A stretch of DNA of 44,200 nt from an uncultured Clostridia bacterium (lineage in GTDB: Bacteria; Bacillota; Clostridia; Christensenellales; Aristaeellaceae), in contig CAMKJS010000023.1 of NCBI GenBank assembly GCA_946413245.1, positions 1 to 44,200 on the forward strand, in the 5' to 3' direction. The notes beneath the pieces were generated by a model, which saw nothing but the letters and a program-made list of their open reading frames with translations, did not search any database and was not told where the DNA came from. Numbering within the stretch: the stretch's first letter is position 1; each line of letters opens with the position of its first letter. Both the position numbers and the translations under genes were made by a program. This document shows, in pieces, positions 14,330 to 22,023 of this stretch.

Positions 14330-16998
14330 TGGCAATTGAGTTCCTGGATATCTATCAACCGATATCAGAGGAAGCTTTGTCCAATGTTCCGGAATCAATG
14401 AAAGTGGCAGCTCGTTGGATTGTGTGGGGCGGATCAAAAGTACCAATGAACGGCAATGCCAGGAATAAAGCAGGATTTATCATCGGTGCGGATATCACAA
14501 ATCCTAAAGCATGGATGTCCTTTGAAGCTGCTGTTGCTCTGATCGGTGCAGAATGTTATCTCAAAAGAGAAGACATTTATTTCCACGTTGTTGGTATTGG
14601 CTTCATTGTTGGTGACGGTTGGTTCTGCCTGGATTATGACGGTGGCGAAGGACATCACAGGGAAGACGTTCCGCGCGATGACGTATTGCTGGCCGTTAAC
14701 ACGCTGAAGACGTACGCGGAAACATCACTTTCCGGCGCTGGCTATCATGTGTTCGGATCTGGCTTTGTCCTGGGTAACGGGGATCCGGAGAAATGCCATC
14801 CTCATTTCCCGCAAGCAGATTCCTACGAGATTGAATTCTTCACGCGGCGAAAGTTCCTGATCTTTTCCGGAAACAAGCTTCCGGAAGCTCCGACTGATGC
14901 TGCTGATTGTGCCGTTACCGCTGCGGAGTACCGTGATGATGTGCTACGTCCCATCTGGCACAAAGAAGAGGAAGCGCACAAGGCAGAGCGGCAAGCGGTT
15001 CATAACTCTATTCCTCTTGATCTGGATGACGCTGTTCAGATGTTCCTTCTGAATTATGAGGATATTCTGCGATTTGCAGATATTGACGAATTCAAGCGAG
15101 ACACAAAGGAATCCGGCGGTTATTCCTGGATTGGAGCTTTGAAAGGAATGCGTGATATCGGTGTGCCGTTTTCCGCTGCCCTGGCATGGTGTGAGCGCGG
15201 ATCCAGCTTCAAGTCAGAGAAGGACGTTGCTCACGTATGGAATGAGCAGCGCGGCGGGAAGAAATGCTCTGTCGCTGCGATTGTGAAAAGCGCAAAAGCG
15301 CACGGATGGAAACCTGATCCTGACAAACTGACCGGTGACTACAAAAAGAACCATGACGAAAAGGTACAGCGTGAAAAAGATCTTGATCAGTTTTCCGCAG
15401 CCGTGGAAAAGTGGACAGAATCAAAACGGTACACAGATTCTCTGACAGAGACATTTGGTGAAGAATCCGTTGATACTGTTACAACTGTAATTGATCCGGA
15501 GACAGGTGAAGTCATTCGCGAGACACCTGTCCCGGATCCGGTGGAGTCAGAAGATAATGAAGCTGCTGAATGGAAAACAATAGAGACTCTTCCTGCTTTA
15601 CCTGATTTTCCGCTCGATGTTCTCCCGGATTGGCTGCAAAGGTACATTATCAATTATCATGAGAATACCGGAGTTTCAAAGGACTTTTGTGCTGCATGTA
15701 TCTTAGGTGCAATTTCCACTGCGGTCAATGGACATTTGACTATTCATTTCAACACTACACACTATGAAGCAGCACAATTATACATTCTGTTTATAGGCAG
15801 ATCGGGAACTATGAAAAGCAGCACATTATCAGAATTCTATAGACCAATAACCACATGGTTAACAGAGAAAAATGATTCGGTCAGATCCCATAACCAATTG
15901 ATCATGAAGGAGATTGCACAACTTGAGGAGAAACAGAAAAATGCAGGCAGGAAGAAAGAAAACACAGAAGGAATTGAGTCACAGATAGAAGAGAAAAAAG
16001 CAGAATTGAGGCTTGAGTATCCGATCAGATACACAGATGTGACTCCGGAAGCGCTGGCCAGAAGGATGGCAGTTGCTGGAGGGTGTGCAACTCTGGCTTC
16101 GACAGAGGGAAACCTTATTCATTTGCTTACCGGGAAAAACGGTTCACAAAAAGGTAATATGCCGAATCTTGATGTTTTCTTACAAGGCGCGGACGGTGAA
16201 CCGGTAGTAATTTCACGCGTAACAACAGGGGATACTGTAATTCATCATGCTAATCTGTCTGTTTTGCTGGCCGCTCAGCCCGATCTGCTGGAGGAACTAA
16301 GCAAAAACAAAGAAGCAGTCGGACGTGGACTCGTTCCGCGGTTTCTTGTTTTTGCTCCGGAACAGGAATTCACTTTCATTGATCATACGCAGCCAGGGAC
16401 AACAGACAGACGGTTATACTATCAATGGTCAGATTGTATAAAACAGATAGCAGAGCGATTCATGCACCCAGGGGAGAAACCGATTGCTATGGAACTGGAT
16501 ATTTTTTCAGAAAGGGATATCAACGAATTGTGGAATTACACAGATAGCATTGTGGACACATATTCGGAAAATAGTATTCGTTCTTGGATTTCAAAGATGC
16601 GGGGTAAGGCATTGAGATTAGCAGCTATTTTCGCAGTCCTTGAGAATCCGCAGACAGGAAAGATTTCTGCTATCGAGACGGGAAAGGCCATCCGTTTGTT
16701 ACGTGAATATTTCTTTCCACATTATATGCGTGTTTACGAAAAAGAGATTATGCTGTCAGAACAGGAAAGAGCAATCATAGATTGGTCAAAACGGTTTTGC
16801 CTGAGAGAGAGTACAGATCATTTCAAACAGACTAACCTAAGTAACTACATCAGGCAGCTGAAAGCATTCAAGGATGAACCGGCAAGTAGATTGAACTCTC
16901 GTCTGGAAAAGCTCTGTGAGAAAGGCTATATACGACCATTTAGAAGCGCTGACTCGAATGCAAAGCAGTGGCAGATAAATCCTGAAATCCTGAAGTAA
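14329..16998 (+). CDS. Primase-helicase: AEP-like primase/PriCT fused to DUF3987 helicase-like domain
   Basis: The 889-residue replication protein has three parts. Residues ~20-215 look like an archaeo-eukaryotic primase of the NrS-1/DUF5906 kind: a DxD in CLDYDGG (D102, D104), a His in GAGYHVFG, then EIEFFTRRKFLIFSG. Residues ~245-345 resemble a PriCT linker (YSWIGALKGMRDIGVPF...WCERGS). Residues ~430-890 match DUF3987 helicase-like proteins, with a Walker A of form GRSGTMKSST (490-499), LASTEGNL, and a winged-helix tail (LSNYIRQLKAFKDEPASRLNSRLEKL). Such fused proteins start replication of satellites and small plasmids. The iteron region directly downstream is the likely target. Primer synthesis and unwinding are family knowledge; the fusion and motifs are seen here. 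Confidence 0.88.
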   Translation: MAIEFLDIYQPISEEALSNVPESMKVAARWIVWGGSKVPMNGNARNKAGFIIGADITNPKAWMSFEAAVALIGAECYLKREDIYFHVVGIGFIVGDGWFCLDYDGGEGHHREDVPRDDVLLAVNTLKTYAETSLSGAGYHVFGSGFVLGNGDPEKCHPHFPQADSYEIEFFTRRKFLIFSGNKLPEAPTDAADCAVTAAEYRDDVLRPIWHKEEEAHKAERQAVHNSIPLDLDDAVQMFLLNYEDILRFADIDEFKRDTKESGGYSWIGALKGMRDIGVPFSAALAWCERGSSFKSEKDVAHVWNEQRGGKKCSVAAIVKSAKAHGWKPDPDKLTGDYKKNHDEKVQREKDLDQFSAAVEKWTESKRYTDSLTETFGEESVDTVTTVIDPETGEVIRETPVPDPVESEDNEAAEWKTIETLPALPDFPLDVLPDWLQRYIINYHENTGVSKDFCAACILGAISTAVNGHLTIHFNTTHYEAAQLYILFIGRSGTMKSSTLSEFYRPITTWLTEKNDSVRSHNQLIMKEIAQLEEKQKNAGRKKENTEGIESQIEEKKAELRLEYPIRYTDVTPEALARRMAVAGGCATLASTEGNLIHLLTGKNGSQKGNMPNLDVFLQGADGEPVVISRVTTGDTVIHHANLSVLLAAQPDLLEELSKNKEAVGRGLVPRFLVFAPEQEFTFIDHTQPGTTDRRLYYQWSDCIKQIAERFMHPGEKPIAMELDIFSERDINELWNYTDSIVDTYSENSIRSWISKMRGKALRLAAIFAVLENPQTGKISAIETGKAIRLLREYFFPHYMRVYEKEIMLSEQERAIIDWSKRFCLRESTDHFKQTNLSNYIRQLKAFKDEPASRLNSRLEKLCEKGYIRPFRSADSNAKQWQINPEILK

Positions 16999-17009
16999 AG
17001 AAAAAGGCT

Positions 17010-17034
17010 GACCGGCTTACAACCGGTCTTTTTT
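17010..17034 (+). terminator. Terminator after the primase-helicase gene
   Basis: GACCGG at 17010-17015 pairs with CCGGTC at 17023-17028, followed by six T residues. It also holds the first TTTGTATA iteron at its 3' edge. Confidence 0.8.
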
Positions 17035-17288
17035 GTATAGGTTTGTATATGCGACAATATGACATATACAACGCTGGAATCGTTGCAGGACAAGGCGTTG
17101 CGGGAAACTTTGTATACTTTGTATAGATTTTCATATATTACCATGTCTCTCAGTCTCAATGGAGACTGTATATAAAAAATGCCTTAAGGAAAAGTATACA
17201 AAGTATACAAGATCAGGCTGAAAGCGTTGATATATATAGGATTGCGCATTGTATAGGTGGTATACGAAGCATATACAAACTTGTATGG
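17032..17288. repeat. TTTGTATA iteron array, candidate replication origin
   Basis: The 9-bp unit TTTGTATA(C/G/T) occurs at 17032, 17042, 17109 and 17118. It occurs on the other strand at 17064-17071, 17194-17202, 17203-17211 and about 17270-17279, with degenerate copies near 17249, 17260 and 17281. Two tandem pairs, 17109-17126 and 17194-17211, face each other across an AT-rich stretch with a CAGTCTC/GAGACTG hairpin. Position right after the primase-helicase gene fits a satellite origin recognised by that protein. Confidence 0.6.
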
Positions 17289-17359
17289 ATCGCAACTGTA
17301 CCGATGTGCCGCTACTATGAATCCGCGACAGTGCGGTTGATTAATGCCGAATCTTTTCC

Positions 17360-17409
17360 CTAAGTCGAACTTAGCCTTTCCTGACGGCCTAAGTTTAACT
17401 TATGCCGTC
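17360..17409. repeat. Paired CTAAGT dyads
   Basis: CTAAGTCGAACTTAG at 17360-17374 and CTAAGTTTAACTTAT at 17389-17403 are two copies of one palindrome, 29 bp apart. The second is extended by GACGGC/GCCGTC to a 27-bp dyad (17383-17409). They lie between the iterons and the sigma-like genes and may be protein-binding sites or part of the origin. Confidence 0.5.
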
Positions 17410-17505
17410 AAAGGATGTCGGTTGAAGCGACACTCTTTCAGCTACAGGACTGCAGCTGCTGCGGATCCGTGCCGGTGCGGTCGTGTGCATCAATTAACAT
17501 GGATC

Positions 17506-17527
17506 TAACACGCGTGTAACACGCGTG
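17506..17527. repeat. Tandem TAACACGCGTG repeat
   Basis: TAACACGCGTG occurs twice head to tail (17506-17516, 17517-17527). Each copy contains the palindrome ACGCGT. Nothing else recognisable lies between 17410 and 17619 apart from scattered short inverted repeats; no convincing reading frame was seen in 17035-17619. Confidence 0.5.
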
Positions 17528-17619
17528 CAATGCAAGATATTTTCCTGGCTGCCAGTCAACTACCCGTCAAGTAAAATTGGAAGTCTGTACAAGTACAGGA
17601 TCCCGGCGGCAGCTCTGCA

Positions 17620-17982
17620 CTAATCAATCTCGATCCTGTCCGGAAACATATTCTTCAGTGCTAGCTTTGCCAGTTTCAAATGATAGAAAACGTTTCTCCG
17701 GCTCATGTGCGTACCGGCAGCGATCGCTTCCGGCGGATATCCTTTGATATATCTCAGATAAATGATAATGCGCTGGTACTTATCCGGCAGCTCCATAATC
17801 ATCCTGGATAATTCATTTCTTAGTGATTTCAGTTTGTCCAGGTCTTCGGCATACGCTTCCTGCAGATCAGCAGCGGAAACAGTATTCTTTTCTCCAGGCG
17901 GATCCTCAGCAGCCTGGATAGCTCGCGCGACTCTGTCTGTTGACCGGATAAGTCTGTTCATCTCAGCAAAGTTGATGATCAT
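17620..17982 (-). CDS. Sigma-70 region 4-like HTH protein
   Basis: The 120-residue protein ends in a sigma region 4-like helix-turn-helix (IIIYLRYIKGYPPEAIAAGTH, then MSRRNVFYHLKLAKLAL). An acidic, coiled-coil-like N-terminal half (LDKLKSLRNELSRMIMELPDKYQR) precedes it. There is no region 2, so by itself it should not open promoters. Proteins of this form occur in Bacillota phages as late-gene regulators of the ArpU/RinA/DUF1492 kind. It is the last gene of the minus-strand right arm, starting 8 bases after the stop of the next upstream gene. An AAGG lies 12 bases before the ATG. Confidence 0.65.
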   Translation of the reverse strand: MIINFAEMNRLIRSTDRVARAIQAAEDPPGEKNTVSAADLQEAYAEDLDKLKSLRNELSRMIMELPDKYQRIIIYLRYIKGYPPEAIAAGTHMSRRNVFYHLKLAKLALKNMFPDRIEID

Positions 17983-17990
17983 GGTATTTG

Positions 17991-18362
17991 TCAGCCTTTC
18001 TGGTGCAGCACAGTGTTAACGCCTCCACCGGGCCGATGATGTTCATGATCCCGGCGGAGGCTCCGAAGGAAGCTGTTTAGGATTCTGCCCACGCTGCCGG
18101 GATGTATGTTCAGCAGGATGGAAATCTCCGGTTCACTCATACCCAGCGCAAAACACGCGTTGACTGCGTTCCTGGTTCGCCGGTCCTGGATGCTGTCGAG
18201 GATCTCCTCGAAGCGGATCAGATCGCGCTGCAGCTCCTCCGCCTGACGGATCATGCGCACGGTAGGCAGCCCGTGCCGGTGGTTCCAGTTGGCCTGGTTG
18301 CGGATCGTGTGAATCAGGAAGACGGTGTCCCGGTATTCCGTTACAATTTTCGCGTCATCCAA
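17991..18362 (-). CDS. Second sigma region 4-like HTH protein
   Basis: The frame is open to 18464, but GGAGG with a 7-base spacing points to a TTG start at 18362. This keeps the gene 4 bases downstream of the stop of the sigma-like gene at 18367. The 123-residue product has a helical N-terminus (TEYRDTVFLIHTIRNQANWN) and a C-terminal HTH (RTRNAVNACFALGMSEPEIS, then ILLNIHPGSVGRILNSF) like sigma region 4. Its role is probably to regulate satellite transcription, but no target is visible. The longer start cannot be excluded. Confidence 0.55.
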   Translation of the reverse strand: MDDAKIVTEYRDTVFLIHTIRNQANWNHRHGLPTVRMIRQAEELQRDLIRFEEILDSIQDRRTRNAVNACFALGMSEPEISILLNIHPGSVGRILNSFLRSLRRDHEHHRPGGGVNTVLHQKG

Positions 18363-18366
18363 TGTA

Positions 18367-19152
18367 TCACCTCCGCCGGGTTGCCCGAAAACGTTCTTTT
18401 TCAGGCGGATCCTTTGACATTGCAAAAGCCCCTTGTCCGAATAAATCATCATACTGTTTTTCAAGCCACAAAATTTCAGCTTCTACAGCGCTTGTCCATG
18501 TGCTGCGGAATCGATCAATTCCAACAAGAAACATAGGCTTTGCAAGCTTCCGTAAGCGCCAATCTTTTGCAAGGGCTACCCGTCCATTCTTGTCTAGTGC
18601 CATGAGTGCCGGTTTTTTTATTCCCATGTTGGCAGCTGCGTCTTCACGGGTTTGTCCGTTCAACCAGATCCGCTGTATCGCTTCACGCTGCTTTGATGAT
18701 TTCAACCGATCGACCGCGGCGCGGATCTCAGTCTGAATCTCACGTTTTTCTGCTTCTTCGACAAGTTCTTCCTCCCGTGTCGGGTGCGGATCCGGAACAA
18801 AGTCAAGCCTGGTTCCACTGTCTGAATCATCCTCCGACAAAGGTTCATCTAGGGAGATTGGTAAATCCGGCAATGATCCATCATGTTGATACCCTATGGT
18901 TCGCCGCATTGCGGAACGGATCCATTTATCAGCATATGACAAGAATGAAGCTCCGCCATCCGGATCATACTTTTCCTGAGCTTTCAGAATGGCAATCCGT
19001 CCGGCCTGGATCAGATCTTCCTCATCGACTGCATTATTATGTGTCAATGCGTGGGTGTATCGCTTTGCTGTTTTGCATATGAGAGGCGTAAACTGAAGGA
19101 TTAGCGTTTCGGGGTCAACAGTTGGAATATCCTGAATGTCTGCCGGTCGCAA
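18367..19152 (-). CDS. Sigma-70 family protein of phage type
   Basis: The start is a TTG at 19152 with GGGAGG 8 bases upstream; the nearby ATG is out of frame. The 261-residue protein has a clear sigma region 2 at ~18-88 (LILQFTPLICKTAKRYTHAL, DEEDLIQAGRIAILKAQEKY, SFLSYADKWIRSAMRRTIGY). An acidic linker (LSEDDSDSGTRLDFVPDPHP) follows, then a region 4-like HTH at ~140-195 (QREAIQRIWLNGQTREDAAA, NMGIKKPALMALDKNG). A basic ~65-residue tail follows that sigma factors normally lack. It heads a run of three sigma-like genes. It may redirect RNA polymerase to satellite or helper promoters; that is inference. Confidence 0.72.
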   Translation of the reverse strand: MRPADIQDIPTVDPETLILQFTPLICKTAKRYTHALTHNNAVDEEDLIQAGRIAILKAQEKYDPDGGASFLSYADKWIRSAMRRTIGYQHDGSLPDLPISLDEPLSEDDSDSGTRLDFVPDPHPTREEELVEEAEKREIQTEIRAAVDRLKSSKQREAIQRIWLNGQTREDAAANMGIKKPALMALDKNGRVALAKDWRLRKLAKPMFLVGIDRFRSTWTSAVEAEILWLEKQYDDLFGQGAFAMSKDPPEKERFRATRRR

Positions 19153-19174
19153 CGGTCATCCCTCCCTGGCCGAA

Positions 19175-19330
19175 TCAGCTTTGCTCCTGTTGTTCCATCA
19201 GTAAATCATGAAAGAATGTATCCGGATCATTGTAGACCAGGCGCGGATTCTGCCGGAGCCGTGGCAGCTCTTTCTGATCGGCAGCAGCTGAAGGCTTTGC
19301 GCGTTGCTCATTCTTCTCTTGTTTGCTCAT
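19175..19330 (-). CDS. Small hypothetical protein (51 residues)
   Basis: An ATG at 19330 follows AAGGAGTAA, in which the TAA is the stop of the terminase-like gene, so the two are probably coupled. The product begins MSKQEKNEQRAKPSAAA and ends FFHDLLMEQQEQS. It is hydrophilic, with no recognised domain. It ends 22 bases before the TTG start of the sigma-like gene. Confidence 0.6.
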   Translation of the reverse strand: MSKQEKNEQRAKPSAAADQKELPRLRQNPRLVYNDPDTFFHDLLMEQQEQS

Positions 19331-19334
19331 TGGG

Positions 19335-19730
19335 TTACTCCTTGGAGAAATCAGATAGTACGTTCTCTAAGAGTGCAGTGAAACCGCTTTTCCCTTGTGC
19401 CGGTACAAGTGGAAGCAGGTTCTTTATGATCGCGTTCGATAGTTTTTGATATTCGGTCAGCGTCTTTACATCCGGGTTCGTCCGGATCCCGCTTTGACCA
19501 CCACCGTTGTCATAAGCGACAAGCGTTCCAAACTGATTTATCTTTTCCTGCAACTCTGCAATGCCGACATTGAAAAAAGCAAGCTGCTGCACCTGATCCC
19601 GGATAAAGTCCAGCTGATTCGGATTCACCTGTCCAAACAGAGTCATCAGCCGGTTATTCTCAGCTCTGATTTTCTTCCTCCGCCTGGCTGCATCTCTGTC
19701 GGCCTGGTTGAGCTGCTGATTCTTCACCAT
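19335..19730 (-). CDS. Terminase small subunit-like protein (P27-type)
   Basis: The 131-residue protein has a basic N-terminus (DRDAARRRKKIRAENNRLM) and then a helical core, NPNQLDFIRDQVQQLAFFNV and ELQEKINQFGTLV. A GGGQSGIRTNPDVKTLTEYQ stretch and the ending KNLLPLVPAQGKSGFTALLE follow. This order of a helical body, a Gly-rich turn, 'NP' and a long helix is that of P27-family small terminases, which recognise cos DNA for HK97-type phages. No large terminase is present in the element. In phage satellites an own small terminase redirects the helper's packaging motor to satellite DNA. The assignment is by pattern and is moderately sure. The gene overlaps the upstream PLD-like gene by 71 bases. 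Confidence 0.55.
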   Translation of the reverse strand: MVKNQQLNQADRDAARRRKKIRAENNRLMTLFGQVNPNQLDFIRDQVQQLAFFNVGIAELQEKINQFGTLVAYDNGGGQSGIRTNPDVKTLTEYQKLSNAIIKNLLPLVPAQGKSGFTALLENVLSDFSKE

Positions 19731-20421
19731 CTGTTTTCACTTCCTTTGACCATTTCGGCACATTATCAAATTCTCTTTCAAAAGAGATGATTCCATTGAA
19801 GAAATCCAGGTAGAAATCACATAATCCGTCATCCAGTGTGATACAGGTCTGCTCAGTCCTGGGGTTTGTGTTTACGTTGGCGGAGGATTCTATCACAGCA
19901 TTGAAGCGCTCACCGAATACAACCATAACTTTACTATGGTTCCTGAAGATGGACATTTTACAGCCATGTTTCCGGCATAATTCTTTGACTGCTTCATACT
20001 CTGCGGTATAGGTTCCGCGGAAGATCTCCCCACAAAAGAAGTCGAGCCGCTGGATATATCCCTTTTCCAACCAGGAATCTATCTCTTTGATATCCGTCAG
20101 GGCCATGCACCAGGTGGAGATGATCGCGTATCGGATCCGCTGCTGTTTCACAATTACCCGGAGATAAGTCAAGCTATCAACGTCACCGAAAGAAACACAA
20201 TGATAAGCAGTGCCTTGTTCAAAGTGCCATGGGAGTGACTGCTCTAAGGCGTGTTCAGAGCTGATCCGCCTGGCCTGATGAGAAGTCATGGTCTTTTTCA
20301 CTTTGACAACTTCATACAGCGGATCATCTGGAACTGGCTCCGCTTTTGACTTCGTTGGCTCCGGTTTCTGTTCGATTCCCATCAGCTCAAGAATTGACGG
20401 GACGTTTCCAAAACTGTTCAT
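19660..20421 (-). CDS. Phospholipase D-like protein
   Basis: The frame is open to 20460, but GGAGG 5 bases before the ATG at 20421 sets the start (253 residues). The C-terminal half has one HxK motif of PLD type, FRNHSKVMVVFGERF, followed by ESSANVNTNPRTEQT. There Ser/Asn take the place of the usual GSxN. The first HKD motif is not seen, so the enzyme would need to dimerise or may have lost activity. PLD-fold proteins in phages include nucleases and helicase-associated enzymes; a role in DNA processing during packaging is a guess. Its last 71 bases overlap the start of the terminase-like gene in another frame. A hairpin separates it from the upstream gene. Confidence 0.55.
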   Translation of the reverse strand: MNSFGNVPSILELMGIEQKPEPTKSKAEPVPDDPLYEVVKVKKTMTSHQARRISSEHALEQSLPWHFEQGTAYHCVSFGDVDSLTYLRVIVKQQRIRYAIISTWCMALTDIKEIDSWLEKGYIQRLDFFCGEIFRGTYTAEYEAVKELCRKHGCKMSIFRNHSKVMVVFGERFNAVIESSANVNTNPRTEQTCITLDDGLCDFYLDFFNGIISFEREFDNVPKWSKEVKTDGEESAAQPGRQRCSQAEEENQS

Positions 20422-20456
20422 ACGTTCCTCCGCCGGTGTTATTGGGCTTACGCAGC

Positions 20457-20486
20457 ACAAGCCCGGATTGATCGCTCCGGGCTTGT
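20457..20486. other. Intercistronic hairpin
   Basis: A perfect 11-bp stem, ACAAGCCCGGA at 20457-20467 with 20476-20486, has an 8-base loop. On the plus strand it is followed by TCTTTGTATT. On the minus strand, the direction of the flanking genes, there is no T tract. It may stop antisense transcription or shape the mRNA between the two genes. Confidence 0.5.
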
Positions 20487-20514
20487 CTTTGTATTATCGC
20501 TGAAACGATTTCAA

Positions 20515-21114
20515 TCACATTCTTTTCAGAGAATTGATGATGGAATTAAAAACTCTTTGCGAGCTCTGTACAGATACAGTCGGTAACTCTCCGGAAAATG
20601 TTGCATTGTGAAATCTTGTAAGCTCATATGCCCCCGGAAGCGGATGGAATGTTGTTTCATAGCCGGTATTTCCTGCAGATACTTCCTCATCCCATTTCTG
20701 AATAAGGCGATTCCTATCAGTCTCAATTTTTACGGCTTCTCCTGAAAGCTCAAACAATTCCCTGACAATATCAAGCATTCTTCCCGCTATAGGAGCCAAC
20801 TTTTCGACATGTTCCTTATTCACGGTGCGGATAAAGTTTCTTGTTTCATCCGAAGAAACCAGATTGCTCCGCTTCAGTTTATTCCGTTTGAGATTTTTTC
20901 CTTCTTCATAGATTTTCTTTTGAGCGATTTTATGCTTGTTCTCTGCTGCTGTATAGCGTTCGATCAGATCGGGATTATCATCAGTCTCACACAGTTCCTT
21001 TGATGCATCATCCTGTATGACTTTCCATTTTCGGATATCCTCTTCAATCTTTTTCCTTTGTTCCTCTCGCCGGGTGTCCATGTCCTGAAGCATTTCAAGC
21101 GCTGTTTTTCCCAT
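20515..21114 (-). CDS. Coiled-coil protein, possible scaffold- or capsid-associated
   Basis: GGAGG precedes the ATG at 21114. The 199-residue protein has a highly charged N-terminal half that should form a coiled coil (REEQRKKIEEDIRKWKVI, ERYTAAENKHKIAQKKIYEE). A less charged C-terminal half with aromatic residues follows (GYETTFHPLPGAYELTRF). No family was recognised. It lies between a prohead-protease gene and the terminase-like gene. That fits a scaffold-like or size-determining partner, but position is the only support. Confidence 0.6.
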   Translation of the reverse strand: MGKTALEMLQDMDTRREEQRKKIEEDIRKWKVIQDDASKELCETDDNPDLIERYTAAENKHKIAQKKIYEEGKNLKRNKLKRSNLVSSDETRNFIRTVNKEHVEKLAPIAGRMLDIVRELFELSGEAVKIETDRNRLIQKWDEEVSAGNTGYETTFHPLPGAYELTRFHNATFSGELPTVSVQSSQRVFNSIINSLKRM

Positions 21115-21134
21115 TGTGATCCCCTCCTCCTTTG

Positions 21135-21383
21135 TTATCTCACACTGTAGTTATGTGCAACTGCCTTGATCCGATAAGCCGCGAACGAGCTAAACTTCCG
21201 CCGCTGTGATTCCAGATCGTTCCGGAGCTTATTGATTTCCTGTTCCCGGCTTTCGATCCGCTTCCGGATCTCCTCCGCCTGGGAATAATCCCCGGCAGAT
21301 TCTGCTTTCTTCAGCAGCCGCTTATCGAATCTCTGAACGGTCTTTTTTTCACCAATTGCTTTTACGATCTCTTGAGAATTCAC
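21135..21383 (-). CDS. Small coiled-coil protein
   Basis: The start is a GTG at 21383 with GGGAG 9 bases upstream. The 82-residue product is almost wholly charged helix (RFDKRLLKKAESAGDYSQAE, ESREQEINKLRNDLESQRRK) and ends SFAAYRIKAVAHNYSVR. It sits between the prohead-protease gene (22-base gap) and the larger coiled-coil gene (20-base gap), clearly in one operon. No function is recognised. Confidence 0.65.
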   Translation of the reverse strand: MNSQEIVKAIGEKKTVQRFDKRLLKKAESAGDYSQAEEIRKRIESREQEINKLRNDLESQRRKFSSFAAYRIKAVAHNYSVR

Positions 21384-21405
21384 GAATATTCACTCCCTTC
21401 CAAAA

Positions 21406-22023
21406 TTATTTGTGAGATCTATGCAGCCGCTCAAGCATCTGCTTTTTCCAGGGTTCAAAGCTCTGTTTCCGGAGCTTTTTTGATTTATCATACTCTGCTT
21501 TCCGGGCTGTAATCCCTGTGTCTTTGTATGCGGGGAAAGTAACAACGCTTACTTCGTACAGCTTCACCTTTTTGATTGTCCAGTGAACCGTATATTTCCC
21601 ATTGGCTGAAATCTGTTCTTTTTCGTCTTCTTCCAGGATATCGAATCCGAAAGAGCACTGACTCACGTCACCGCGCTGGACACGAGCATACAGATTCATT
21701 GCGTCCTGGTCTTCCTCATTGATTAGGATGCTGCCGAACAGGCCATTTTTGTCAACTGTGAGCTTCAGGGTTCCCGCGGTCGTGCGGCCAAGAACCAACC
21801 GCGTTTCATGATCGATCAGAGCGCGGATATCATCAGAAAGCGCCTCATCGAATGCATGAGGGTCAACAGATTCAGTCGCGCCGGGCCATAATTCGTAATT
21901 GCTGCCGAACACAGCAAAATATCCTTCCAGGCGCTTTGCATTTCCATCCGCTCGGATACTGAACTTGCAATTTGTTGTTCGGGTCTGTCGTTCATTACGC
22001 TGTGGAATATCATGTTTCTTCAT
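21406..22023 (-). CDS. HK97-family prohead protease
   Basis: The 205-residue protein matches the U35/HK97 prohead protease core: GYFAVFGSNYELWPGATESV, then RALIDHETRLVLGRTTAGTL, then RVQRGDVSQCSFGF and KLYEVSVVTFPAY. Likely catalytic residues are His72 (IDHE) and Ser124 (QCSFGF), with Glu157 (YEVS) in the usual third place. This enzyme cleaves scaffold and capsid N-termini during phage head maturation. No capsid or portal gene is in the element, so its substrate would have to be a helper capsid or a satellite protein such as the coiled-coil products. The ATG overlaps the stop of the upstream frame (ATGA) and has only a weak ribosome site, suggesting translational coupling. Confidence 0.82.
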   Translation of the reverse strand: MKKHDIPQRNERQTRTTNCKFSIRADGNAKRLEGYFAVFGSNYELWPGATESVDPHAFDEALSDDIRALIDHETRLVLGRTTAGTLKLTVDKNGLFGSILINEEDQDAMNLYARVQRGDVSQCSFGFDILEEDEKEQISANGKYTVHWTIKKVKLYEVSVVTFPAYKDTGITARKAEYDKSKKLRKQSFEPWKKQMLERLHRSHK

